Source: Paulinella micropora (Eukaryota > Cercozoa > Imbricatea > Euglyphida). Taken from it: 23,022 nucleotides of DNA. The translations under genes and the position numbers were made by a program. This document shows, piece after piece, positions 6,973-15,225 of the stretch. The number at the start of each line of letters is the position of its first letter. The stretch's first letter is position 1. The stretch is taken from contig BJOX01000119.1 in NCBI GenBank assembly GCA_009731375.1, forward strand, positions 683,332 through 706,353, written 5' to 3'. Below the pieces are notes generated by a model, which worked only from the letters and a program-made list of their open reading frames with translations, was not told the origin of the DNA and made no database searches.

Positions 6973-7350
6973 AAACCCCCTATAACGACGGTTTTGTGTC
7001 CGCCGTTGATCGCGCGCAGCGCAAGGGCTAAAACAGGCGACCATCTCCCGACCGGGGCCGTGATGCAAAGTATGAAGCCGAGGTTGTAGAATGTAACTCA
7101 CAATGAGCGTGAACTCCCGAAACCTCGGCTTTGGCGACCATCATCTCCTTATGACACACGACCCCGGGGGAGTGTTTTAGTGTTTGTCCTGTACAGTTCA
7201 AAAGGGCTCGGCTACCTTTCGGCTTGAACTGGGCACAGGCACCAACCACAGCGGACCGTGGTTGGTGCGCGGCTGAAGTGCTGAGAGTTCTTGCTCGGGG
7301 GTTAGCAAAGGAGGCAATAGCTTTCAAGCTACGCCACACCCATAGATTAA
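6973..7350. other. Non-repetitive intron island with three strong hairpins
   Basis: This island in intron 6 has a perfect 9-bp stem GCCGAGGTT/AACCTCGGC (about 7077-7128), a GTTCAA/TTGAAC stem with an inner AAGG/CCTT pairing (about 7196-7230), and a perfect 9-bp stem ACCAACCAC/GTGGTTGGT (about 7240-7266). GGCGACCATC occurs twice. No long frame joins to the receiver exons. It may be a transposable-element fragment or a structured RNA; neither is shown. Confidence 0.5.
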
Positions 7351-7353
7351 ACA

Positions 7354-7386
<33 letters not shown>

Positions 7387-7414
7387 GTCTATCCATCCAT
7401 CCATCCATCCATCC

Positions 7415-7456
<42 letters not shown>

Positions 7457-7547
7457 GTATCTATCTAACTACATACCTATACCTATCTATCTATCTATCC
7501 ATCCATCCATCCATCCATTCATCTATCCAACCATCCATCCATCCATC
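7354..7547. repeat. (ATCT)n and (CCAT)n arrays before receiver exon 4
   Basis: ATCT blocks alternate with CCAT blocks. The last CCATCC units grade into CTTTTTCCCTTAG, the acceptor of the next exon. Confidence 0.95.
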
Positions 7548-7560
7548 CTTTTTCCCTTAG

Positions 7561-7657
7561 GAAGATAGTCAAGCAATGGCCTAAAGCTTGCGACCGACCC
7601 GTCGTTTTAGGCATATCGGCCAACACTTCGCAAAACGACGAAGATAGCTGTCTTCAG
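7561..7657 (+). CDS. Receiver-domain protein, receiver exon 4 (strand 4 and switch residue)
   Basis: After completing the split Arg codon, the exon encodes KIVKQWPKACDRPVVLGISA, then NTSQNDEDSCLQ. RPVVLGISAN corresponds to the receiver strand 4 motif usually read as xPIIALTAN. The Thr/Ser switch residue is Ser (codon at 7616). The downstream NDEDSCLQ matches the usual helix 4 pattern leading to SGMD. The acceptor TTTTTCCCTTAG and the donor CAG|GTAAGT are the strongest splice pair in the gene. It enters in phase 2 and leaves in phase 0. Confidence 0.92.
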
Positions 7658-7710
7658 GTAAGTCACAAGATAAATATCTAGGTAGATAGGATAGGTGGGA
7701 TAGATGGATA

Positions 7711-7762
7711 TGCTTGGTCTATCAGCTCGGCATATCCGAAGACATAGGCATCCATTCCATGT
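7711..7762 (-). repeat. Dispersed repeat, truncated copy on the minus strand
   Basis: The reverse complement reads ATGGAATGGATGCCTATGTC, TTCGGATATGCCGAGCTGAT, AGACCAAGCA. It matches the units at 6010 and 6128 but lacks their GC-rich start. It lies in the intron between receiver exons 4 and 5. Confidence 0.75.
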
Positions 7763-7884
7763 GGATAGATGGATAGATGGATAAGTGGATGGATATGTAG
7801 ATCGGCAGATGTTCTGGACGTCTCATGTAGCACTTTACAATCCTCCCCCCCCCTTCTCCTCCTCCTTTGCCCTTCCCCTTCCCC

Positions 7885-7891
7885 ATTCCTT

Positions 7892-7935
<44 letters not shown>
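7885..7935. repeat. (CT)n tract in intron 7
   Basis: About 50 bp of CT repeats precede TTGATCTGTGATATAG, the acceptor of receiver exon 5. They can serve as an upstream pyrimidine tract. Confidence 0.9.
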
Positions 7936-7937
<2 letters not shown>

Positions 7938-7950
7938 ATCTGTGATATAG

Positions 7951-8034
7951 AGTGGAATGGACGACTTCTGTACCAAGCCCGTGACGTTCGCCGTGATTGC
8001 CGCACTGATTGAAAAATGGTTCACTCCTGCGGGG
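7951..8034 (+). CDS. Receiver-domain protein, receiver exon 5 (conserved Lys, helix 5)
   Basis: Phase 0 at both ends, 28 codons: SGMDDFCTKPVTFAVIAALI, then EKWFTPAG. SGMDDFxTKPV is the receiver C-terminal signature, and the invariant Lys that contacts the phosphoryl group is the codon at 7975. The following helix ends in LIEKWF, completing a domain of about 123 residues, close to the usual receiver length. The acceptor is TGATATAG and the donor GCGGGG|GTAGCA. All residues needed for phosphotransfer are present across the five exons: the acidic pair, the phosphoacceptor Asp, the Ser switch and the Lys. Confidence 0.92.
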
Positions 8035-8044
8035 GTAGCACTCA

Positions 8045-8521
<477 letters not shown>

Positions 8522-8561
8522 CATACACAGTGCACACATGTACACATATCCTTGGCTGCAG

Positions 8562-8606
8562 ATTGAGGGCCCAGACACACCTACTCCAAGACGAAGAACA
8601 CTCGAG
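8562..8606 (+). CDS. Receiver-domain protein, possible post-receiver exon
   Basis: Acceptor TTGGCTGCAG, then [15 protein letters not shown] in phase 0, then the donor GAG|GTGTAC, also phase 0. The frame is consistent with receiver exon 5. The sequence is short, basic and Thr/Pro-rich, as expected of a disordered tail with possible phosphosites. It may instead continue as a longer exon into a CA repeat, because no stop occurs before the repeat. Confidence 0.5.
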
Positions 8607-8641
8607 GTGTACAAAAAAGCTAACCACACTACACACAACAA

Positions 8642-8642
8642 T

Positions 8643-8720
<78 letters not shown>

Positions 8721-8723
8721 ATA
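8642..8723. repeat. (CA)n(TA)n(TG)n microsatellite
   Basis: CA, then TA, then TG repeats run up to the left end of the first Tc1/mariner-type element, which therefore sits in a TA-rich target. Confidence 0.95.
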
Positions 8724-8725
8724 TA

Positions 8726-9672
8726 TGAGGTGTCCCAAAGTTCGTTCCCACTTTTGATCATTTTTCTCTCTGGGAAGGAGGCCGAGACAGCTGATTTTAT
8801 TTCATGTGCTCACACTACAGGACATGTACAGTAGTGTGTCCTCAATAATTACGAAGACTCTCGCCTTTCGACTTGATAACGTTGCGGAGTCGTTTAGGCA
8901 CAGATTCAATAGTTTTTTTTACAGTGTCCTGCGACAAGTTCATCCAGGCTTGTTTGATTCGGCGTTTAAGTTGTGCTAGGTTTCGCGGGGGTTCTTATCG
9001 AGGTCGCTGACCATGATACCCCATATATTTTCAATGGGGTTGAGGTCTGGGGACTTCGCGGGGCACTGGCCCTTAGGGCCCGAGGTGATGTGGTGGGTTT
9101 TGCCGGAGCCAGCTAGCTGTTGATCGTGGCCGCCTTATGGGCAGAGGCTCCATCGTGCACCTAATGCATATTGTTGTAATCTACAACTCTTAACCTTTCA
9201 TTTGAGCCCCAGATCACGAAAATCAGATAAGAATTGGCAGAGAACGATGCATTTTGCCCTTGCGCTCGGTATGCAGCCATTTTGGGAGGGTAACTTCTTG
9301 AGTTTGGAGATCATCGACTTCTCAGCTAGAAAGGGCTGGGGGTCTGGGGGTGGGATGTGCCGTGCGATTCCCGTAGGGACACTCCGGGACATCCCTCGAA
9401 AGGGACGTCCCGGGTCATCCCTGCTCGGGAGACTTCGAGATTTAGGGACATCCCCATTTTGGGGACGTCCCAAAAAAAATTTTGGGGACATCCCTTCTTT
9501 TTTTTTTTTTCTTTTTTTTTTCCGAAGAGTTTCAAAGCTCCATACACAATAGGTACCTCACACTACTGTACGTGTCCTGTAGTGTAAGTACATGAAATAA
9601 AACCAGCTATCTCGGCCTCCTTCCCAGAGAGAAAAAAGATCAAAAGTGGGAACGAACTTTTGGGACACCTCT
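8726..9672 (-). mobile_element. Tc1/mariner-type transposon with ~110-bp inverted repeats
   Basis: GAGGTGTCCCAAAGTTCGTT at 8727 reappears inverted at the right end (AACGAACTTTTGGGACACCT, ending at 9670). The pairing extends for about 110 bp (8727-8838 and 9559-9671) with few mismatches. TA lies on both sides (8724-8725 and 9673-9674), the target preference of this superfamily. A broken minus-strand transposase remnant lies inside at 8842-9170. The rest (9190-9500) is non-coding and holds a cluster of short GGGACNTCCC palindromes. Confidence 0.85.
8842..9170 (-). pseudogene. Tc1/mariner transposase C-terminal remnant
   Basis: The minus strand reads VHDGASAHKAATINS, a TAG stop, then a segment ending CPAKSPDLNPIENIWG. 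A reading-frame change near 8966 leads to a basic helix (LAQLKRRIKQAWMNLSQDTV) and a terminal stop at 8842-8844. HDGASAH and SPDLNPIENIW are the second and third catalytic-Asp motifs of Tc1/mariner DDE transposases. The N-terminal DNA-binding part and the first Asp are missing. The internal stop, frameshift and truncation make it non-functional, so mobility would need a transposase from elsewhere. Confidence 0.85.
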
Positions 9673-9680
9673 TATATATA

Positions 9681-10987
9681 AGGGTGGTTTAAGTTTCTCC
9701 CCATACTTCAACCCCATCTTTCCCTGAGCTAGCGCTGCAGCCCGTAGCCCAGGTTACAGGCATAGCAAGGGCAGCACTCACAGATGTGTGTCCCTCAACC
9801 GCACCTCCCCATTCGCTTTGCCTGGCGAGAGTTTGAAAAAGTTCGAAAATTCTCAAAAATTGGATCTGACACAAAGCCCGATTTTCGACACTTTTTCAAC
9901 TTTTCTAAATTCTCTCCGGCAAGAGCAAGTGGGAAGGTGTGGTTAAGGGAAACACATCTATGGGTGTTCTGATGTATGCTGTACCTATCAGCTGCGCCAC
10001 TGCCTGTAGCGCTTGCTCAGGGAAAGATAGGGTGAAAGTATGTATGTATCCCACCATCCCAGGATGGTCCGACAAAGGACCGCCCTAAGGGACCGGGAGG
10101 CTATCTTTCCCTGAGCAAGCGTTGCAACATACGGCGCAGTTTATCTGCACAGCGCGCATAACGCCCACAGATATGTGCCCCGCAATGACACCCTCGCAAT
10201 CGCTCTGCCTGGCGAGAATTTAGAAGTTCGAAAAGGGTCTAGAATCGGCACAAAGGACCACCCTCGGGACCAGCAGGTTATCTTTCTCTGAGCAAGCGCT
10301 GCAACCTTCAGCGCAGCTCATATGCACACGTAGCTCATATGCACAACACGCATAGCGCCCATAGATGTGAGCCCCGCAACCACATCTCCCCACTCGCTCT
10401 CTGGCGAGATTTTAGAAATGTTGAAAAAAGGTCGAAAGTCGGTCAGACAAAGGACCACCCTCGGGACCAGGCCAAGTTCCCCCCAAGTCTGCCGATCTAA
10501 ATCCCATCGAACACGTATGGGGCTATATGGATATGGAACTCAGTGTCAACCGCCCAACGACCATGCCCATATGGAAGCGCTGACTGCTCAAAGTCTGGCG
10601 AGGGGTGGACGTGAAGATGGTAGAGAAGATGGCGAACGGGATGAGACAAATTGTGCGCACTGTCATCACCACTGGAGGAGAATTGACTGACTAGATGCAT
10701 CCTGTGGAAGCTCACGACCGCAGCAGCCCAACACTGCAGCGGCAAGATAGCGTTGCTCGAGGCGTAGAACAAGGAAGTAATTATAAGTAAAATCCTAGTC
10801 CCATTTTTGAGACTCTTCCAACTTTTTCAAACTCTCGCCAGGGAAAGCGAATGGGGAGGTGCGGTTGAGAGACACACACATCTGTGGGGGCTGTACTTGC
10901 TATGCATATAACCTAGGCTACGGGCTGCAGCGCTAGCTTAGGACAAGATGGGGTTGAAGCATGGAGAGAAACTTATGAACCACCCCT
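9681..10987 (+). mobile_element. Second Tc1/mariner-type element with multiplied terminal arms
   Basis: AGGGTGGTTTAAGTTTCTCC at the left pairs with GGAGAGAAACTTATGAACCA and CCCCT at the right, through about 190 bp of inverted repeat (about 9681-9858 and 10795-10987). TA flanks both ends (9679-9680 and 10988-10989). Inside are extra copies of the terminal arm: one inverted (about 9880-10045) and two direct (about 10093-10250 and 10268-10445). A transposase remnant lies at 10482-10694. Only (TA)4 separates this element from the previous one. Confidence 0.8.
10482..10694 (+). pseudogene. Tc1/mariner transposase C-terminal remnant
   Basis: PKSADLNPIEHVWGYMDMEL starts the remnant, followed by SVNRPTTMPIWKR, an in-frame TGA, then a C-terminal stretch (KVWRGVDVKMVEKMANGMRQ) to a stop at 10692-10694. 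SADLNPIEHVWG carries the third catalytic Asp of the DDE domain. Everything before this motif is missing and replaced by terminal-arm repeats, so the gene is dead. It differs enough from the remnant at 8842-9170 to come from a separate transposon family. Confidence 0.85.
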
Positions 10988-10999
10988 TATACATGTATA

Positions 11000-11054
11000 T
11001 ATATATATATTACATATATATATATATACTGTACACACAATGTAGGTGACAAGC

Positions 11055-11123
<69 letters not shown>

Positions 11124-11177
11124 ATGCACACACATACATACACATATAGCACACACACACACGCACACACACTATAC
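11000..11177. repeat. (TA)n, (CT)n and (CA)n tracts
   Basis: TA repeats near 11000-11029, CT at about 11058-11092 and CA at about 11093-11172. The words TGTAGGTGACAAGCCCTTCT at 11040-11059 recur in changed form near 11205 and 12025. Confidence 0.9.
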
Positions 11178-11244
11178 ACTATCACTAAGTGTAGGCAATG
11201 TTAAGTGACAACGCTTTCTTCTCCCCTTCCTTAGAAAACAAATA

Positions 11245-11475
11245 CATACCTTAAAAAATACATACATACATACATACATACCTTAGAAAATACATACATA
11301 CATACATACATACATACGTGCATACATGCATGCGTACATACATACATACATACACTTACATACTTACATACATGCATGCATACAAACATACATACAAAAA
11401 TAGATACATACATACATGCATACATACATACATATACATACATACATACATACATACATACATACATACATTCAA

Positions 11476-11512
<37 letters not shown>

Positions 11513-11689
11513 TACATACATACATACATACACATACATACATACATACATACATGCATACATACATACATACACACATACATACATACATACATACATA
11601 CATACATGCATACATACATGCATACATACATGCATACATACATGCATACATACATACACACATGCATACATAACATATACATACATACA

Positions 11690-11723
<34 letters not shown>

Positions 11724-11778
11724 CATACATACATACACACGCACGTACATACATACATGCATGCATACATACATACAT

Positions 11779-11817
<39 letters not shown>

Positions 11818-11926
11818 CATACATACATACATACATACATACATACATACATACATACGTACATACGTACGTCGTACGTACGTACGGACGTACGTACATA
11901 CATACATACACACTCACATACACACA

Positions 11927-11959
<33 letters not shown>

Positions 11960-12025
11960 TACATACATACACCCATACATACATACATACATACATGCAT
12001 GCATGCATACATACATACATACACT
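11245..12025. repeat. (CATA)n array with CA and CATG blocks
   Basis: About 780 bp of CATA tetranucleotides carry CA-dinucleotide islands (about 11478, 11797 and 11930), CATG variants and a short ACGT/CGTACGTA patch near 11857-11900. It is open in many frames on both strands and does not encode a protein. Confidence 0.95.
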
Positions 12026-12072
12026 GTAGGAGACAACCCACTCTTTTCTCCCTTCCTTAGAAATAAGCCGGG
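12026..12072. other. Unique island between complementary repeat arms, with an acceptor-like site
   Basis: ACTCTTTTCTCCCTTCCTTAG, split here as ACTCTTTTCT and CCCTTCCTTAG, is a good polypyrimidine tract and acceptor. It is followed by AAATAAGCCGG and GTATGT, a possible donor. A related acceptor lies at 11213-11236. It may be the edge of another exon, but the 11-nt exon it implies is not supported. Confidence 0.3.
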
Positions 12073-12427
12073 TATGTATGTATGTATGTATGTATGTATG
12101 GTATGTATGTATGTATGTATGTATGTATGTATGGTATGTATGTATGTATGTATGTATGTATAAATGTTATGTATGTATGTATGTTTGTGTGTATTATGTA
12201 GTATGTGTGTGTGTGTGTGTTTGTGTATGTATGTGTGTATGTATGTATGTATGTATGTATGTATGTATGTATGTATGTATGTATGTATGTATGTATGTAT
12301 GGTATGTATGGTAGGTATGGTAGGTATGGTAGGTATGGTTTGTATGTATGCATGGTTTGTATGTATGCATGCATGTATGTATGCATGTATGCATGTATGC
12401 ATGTACGCATGTATGTATGTATGCATG

Positions 12428-12458
<31 letters not shown>

Positions 12459-12630
12459 TTTATGTATGTATGTATGAATGTATGTATGTGTGTATGTATG
12501 TATGCATGTATGTATGCATGTATGTATGCATGTATGCATGTATGTATGCATGTATGTATGCATGCATGCATGTATGTATGTATGTATGTATGCATGTATG
12601 CATGTATGCATGTATGTATGTATGCATGTA
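12073..12630. repeat. (TATG)n array, complement of the preceding (CATA)n array
   Basis: About 560 bp of TATG units with GGTAGGTATGG and CATG variants. Being the reverse complement of 11245-12025, it can pair with it around the 47-bp island. Confidence 0.95.
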
Positions 12631-12631
12631 G

Positions 12632-12733
12632 GGCAAGCAAGAGCGGAGTCGCAAGGCCACGCCGCCGCTAACCCCTCAAGAAGTTCACGTTCGCATACGC
12701 AATAACCAACAAGGACCTGCTCAAGAATCATGA
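12632..12733 (+). CDS. Possible terminal exon of the receiver-domain gene
   Basis: After GCATGTAG the sequence loses its repeat character and reads GKQERSRKATPPLTPQEVHV, then RIRNNQQGPAQES and a TGA stop (12731-12733), in phase 0. Joining it to the exon ending at 8606 keeps the frame and gives a basic, Thr/Pro-rich tail similar in style to the previous exon (PDTPTPRRR and KATPPLTPQ). The spliced total from 990 is then 1386 nt, divisible by three. The acceptor has no pyrimidine tract, and the intron would be 4 kb with two transposons, so this is tentative. Confidence 0.35.
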   Translation, partial: GKQERSRKATPPLTPQEVHVRIRNNQQGPAQES

Positions 12734-12827
12734 CAAGGCCTGGTTTTTTATGCATGATGTTTTGTTAAAGAAGCCAAGGAGGAACGGGCAGCGGTCCTGT
12801 GTCTGCGTCAACGCAACAAGAACAACA

Positions 12828-12916
12828 ACAGCGACAAGAAAGAAGAAGAAGACCAAGAACAAGAACAACAACAAGAACAACAACAAGAACAAGAACAACA
12901 ACAACAACAACAACAA
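12828..12916. repeat. (AAC)n/(AAG)n/(GAACAA) tract
   Basis: A purine-rich run of AAGAAG, then AAGAACAAC, then AACAAC units. It follows the possible terminal exon and would lie in its 3' UTR. Confidence 0.9.
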
Positions 12917-13088
12917 TACTAGTAGTATTGAATTATTAGTATGATCAATGTATTATCGCATACGTTGCTTATTTGGAATGTTTTTATCTACTAGTTAGTC
13001 ATATTATGCACTGATACATGCATATATACATATATACATACATGCATGCATGCATACATACATGCGTTTCCACATTTGCGGTATACTT

Positions 13089-13112
13089 TAAAAATAAATA
13101 AATAAATAAATA
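13089..13112 (+). terminator. Possible polyadenylation signals (AATAAA)n
   Basis: AAAAATAAATAAATAAATAA contains several overlapping AATAAA hexamers about 360 bp after the possible stop codon at 12731. The run may also be just a short AAAT microsatellite. Confidence 0.3.
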
Positions 13113-13837
13113 CTTTGTCGTGGCAGCCTTTGGGTATTTTCAAATATCTTCCTTTGTGTATACATATTCCTCTATGTATACTTCAAATCCTTGTTCATTT
13201 TTACAACTGCGCATATATTAGAATATTGCAAATACACATGCATCAATTATTACAAGTACACATATGTCAAAATTCAAGTGCAACACGTGCGCACTAATGT
13301 AATACTACTTATCATACAAAATTACAATGCAAGATGTGCATACTAATGTAATGATAATTATCGTATGCATAATCCACCCAAAGGTAATAATAGTTATAAT
13401 ATGTTTCCTATTAGTACCTCTGCAGATACCTTAGTTTTGATATATGGTTTTCACCAGCAAAATCTTTTTTTTTTTTTTTTTTTTTTCATCACGCGCTTTA
13501 TTTATTTTGTAGCTTTTAAGCAACTTGACCTTATGATGTTGGTTTTCTGTTATACTATTTCGTTTTTTTATTCTGCAATTGCTGACTTGAACCTTGACCT
13601 GACTGTGTGCATTGCGCCCTAAGACTGGTGTGATTGTCACACTTTGGCTAGTCTTGGACGATGCAAGAGAAGCGATTTTCTGCTTTAGCTTACACAAAAA
13701 TGCAGGGAAACAGTTTCTTCAGGCAAATGGAAGGAGATTGCACTGCAGCACATTCTCCTGCTCCCCCCCTTTCAAGTTTTTTTCAAAATGAATTGTCCAG
13801 GTAGCACACCAAGTTTGTCACACAGGCAGAAAGACTC
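13113..13837. other. AT-rich intergenic DNA, no gene recognised
   Basis: Unique AT-rich sequence holds a T run at about 13466-13487 and short CATA/ATGC patches. The 85-codon open frame at 13365-13622 spans the T run as poly-Phe and has no recognisable motif, so I do not call it a gene. Confidence 0.5.
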
Positions 13838-14060
13838 TACAGCCGAGGACCTTCAAGTGACAAAGTCAACGATCAGATTCAAAGTTAAGAACCAGAATTC
13901 AAATTGGTAACATTTCGCGAAAATTATGCTGATTTTGCGGACGGATATAGCCGTTAAATTACTACATCTAAGACTTTGAATTATGGTTCTTAATCAAGTT
14001 TGAATCTGACTTATGATGGTCATGATGGTTGGTTTTGCCACTTGCATGTCCTCGGCTGTA
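13838..14060. mobile_element. Foldback element A with shared 52-bp core
   Basis: TACAGCCGAGGACCTTCAAG at the left pairs with CTTGCATGTCCTCGGCTGTA at the right. The inner arms also pair (CAGATTCAAAG with CTTGATTTGAATCTG-like sequence, and TTAAGAACCA with TGGTTCTTAA). The centre holds the core GGTAACATTTCGCGAAAATT to GATATAGCCGTTAA at 13906-13957. There is no coding capacity, as expected of a MITE or foldback element. Confidence 0.7.
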
Positions 14061-14832
14061 TCTGTCATGAACTATTACATGGTGATCAATAACCCGGCAC
14101 TCAGAATATTTTGAGTAATACTGGCTGAGAAGTTGGATAGAGAAAAGCAACTGAGCTTAAAGTTGGATGGTTTTGTCCCTCAAATGTCGTCAGAGGTATT
14201 AATAGCTGTGCAGAACTTGAAGTAGTGTAGTACAGTATTAATGAAGACCGTTTATTTGATCAATTAGCAAGCCTCTTACTACTATCAACAATTTAATTTG
14301 TAAGTAACGCAAATAAAATCCAGACAGACGGTTGGGTTGCACTTAGCCGCGGATAATATAATAATATTATTGTATATACTTAGACACTCTCTTCGCCGGA
14401 CGGTGGCTTTAATAATTTGTCGTCTGAGTTGGAAAGCCGGCGGCGGCACCTAGCCTGACCCAGCCAACTCACTGTCACATTTTATTATATAATACAGTTT
14501 CGTGTCCCTTTCAACTGGTTCTTAAAATGAACCTTCGTTGTTTCCTTTCAGCTATTTCTACATTGTGTATTTTGCTAATTATGATTCTGTTTATTTCTTC
14601 CAGAGTGATATGTTGATATCGTTTCAAAGTTGTATACTCTGCTTGGGAAGTGAATTAGGTGATGGGATTAATATAACTGTAATGCCCCAAACGATAGCTC
14701 GTAAAAAGTCGGTAATACAACCACAGTCCTCAAAAGATGAGAATGATGTCTCGTTATATTAGCTCAGTGAAGCCAAAAAGGAAAACTGCAACAGACCAGG
14801 AATAAAATGGCATCAGGTCCAATCCGGACAAA
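14061..14832. other. Intergenic DNA, no gene recognised
   Basis: Unique AT-rich sequence with a small AT palindrome (ATAATATAATAATATTAT near 14355). The 74-codon open frame at 14538-14762 has no recognisable domain, and I cannot support it as a gene. Confidence 0.5.
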
Positions 14833-15110
14833 TATTGCTGTTGACATTCAAGACAACAACAAAAATTAGTTTTTCATTTTTGTGTCAGATTTTCATTTTT
14901 GTGACAGTTTTTCATTTTTGTGACAAAAATTCAAATTTTCAAATTTAACGGTAACATTTCGCGAAAATTTACGATATTTTGCGGACGAATATAGCCGTTA
15001 ATTTGAAAAATTCAAATTTTCACCCAAAATCAAAATTCCAACCAAAACTGAAATTCCAACCAAAACAGAAAAATCAATTTTTCTTGTTGTCTTGAATGTC
15101 AACAGCAATA
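14833..15110. mobile_element. Foldback element B with perfect 25-bp ends and the shared core
   Basis: TATTGCTGTTGACATTCAAG, then ACAAC, at the left is exactly the reverse complement of the right end (GTTGTCTTGAATGTCAACAG, CAATA). Pairing continues with few mismatches for about 43 bp. The interior has TTTTTCATTTTTGTG repeats, an inner AAATTCAAATTTTC palindrome and the core at 14950-15001, which matches 45 of 52 positions of the core in element A. The perfect ends suggest recent movement or copying. Confidence 0.8.
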
Positions 15111-15225
15111 ATACTGAAAAACAAGCTGGTGCACCTGTCACCAGGAAAAGATACTTTTTACCTGCTATCCGGGGGGTGATGCCTACACAACCGGTATATA
15201 CGTTAGTTAATATTTATTAATATAA

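Noticed and set aside
9370-9495. NF-kB-like sites (GGGACATCCC)
   Set aside because: The match to GGGRNWYYCC comes from a repeated palindrome in a transposon. Nothing else supports a Rel-factor system here.
11231-12755. Several 150-280-codon frames rich in His-Thr-Tyr-Ile or Met-Tyr-Val-Cys
   Set aside because: They are CATA/TATG repeat translations on both strands.
12750-12944. 64-codon Asn/Lys-rich frame
   Set aside because: It is a translation of AAC/AAG repeats following the possible terminal exon.
13365-13622. 85-codon open frame as a small membrane protein
   Set aside because: Its hydrophobic part is poly-Phe from a T run. No motif or supporting context.
14538-14762. 74-codon open frame
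   Set aside because: No recognisable domain or splice context. Length is within chance expectation for AT-rich DNA read from an ATG.
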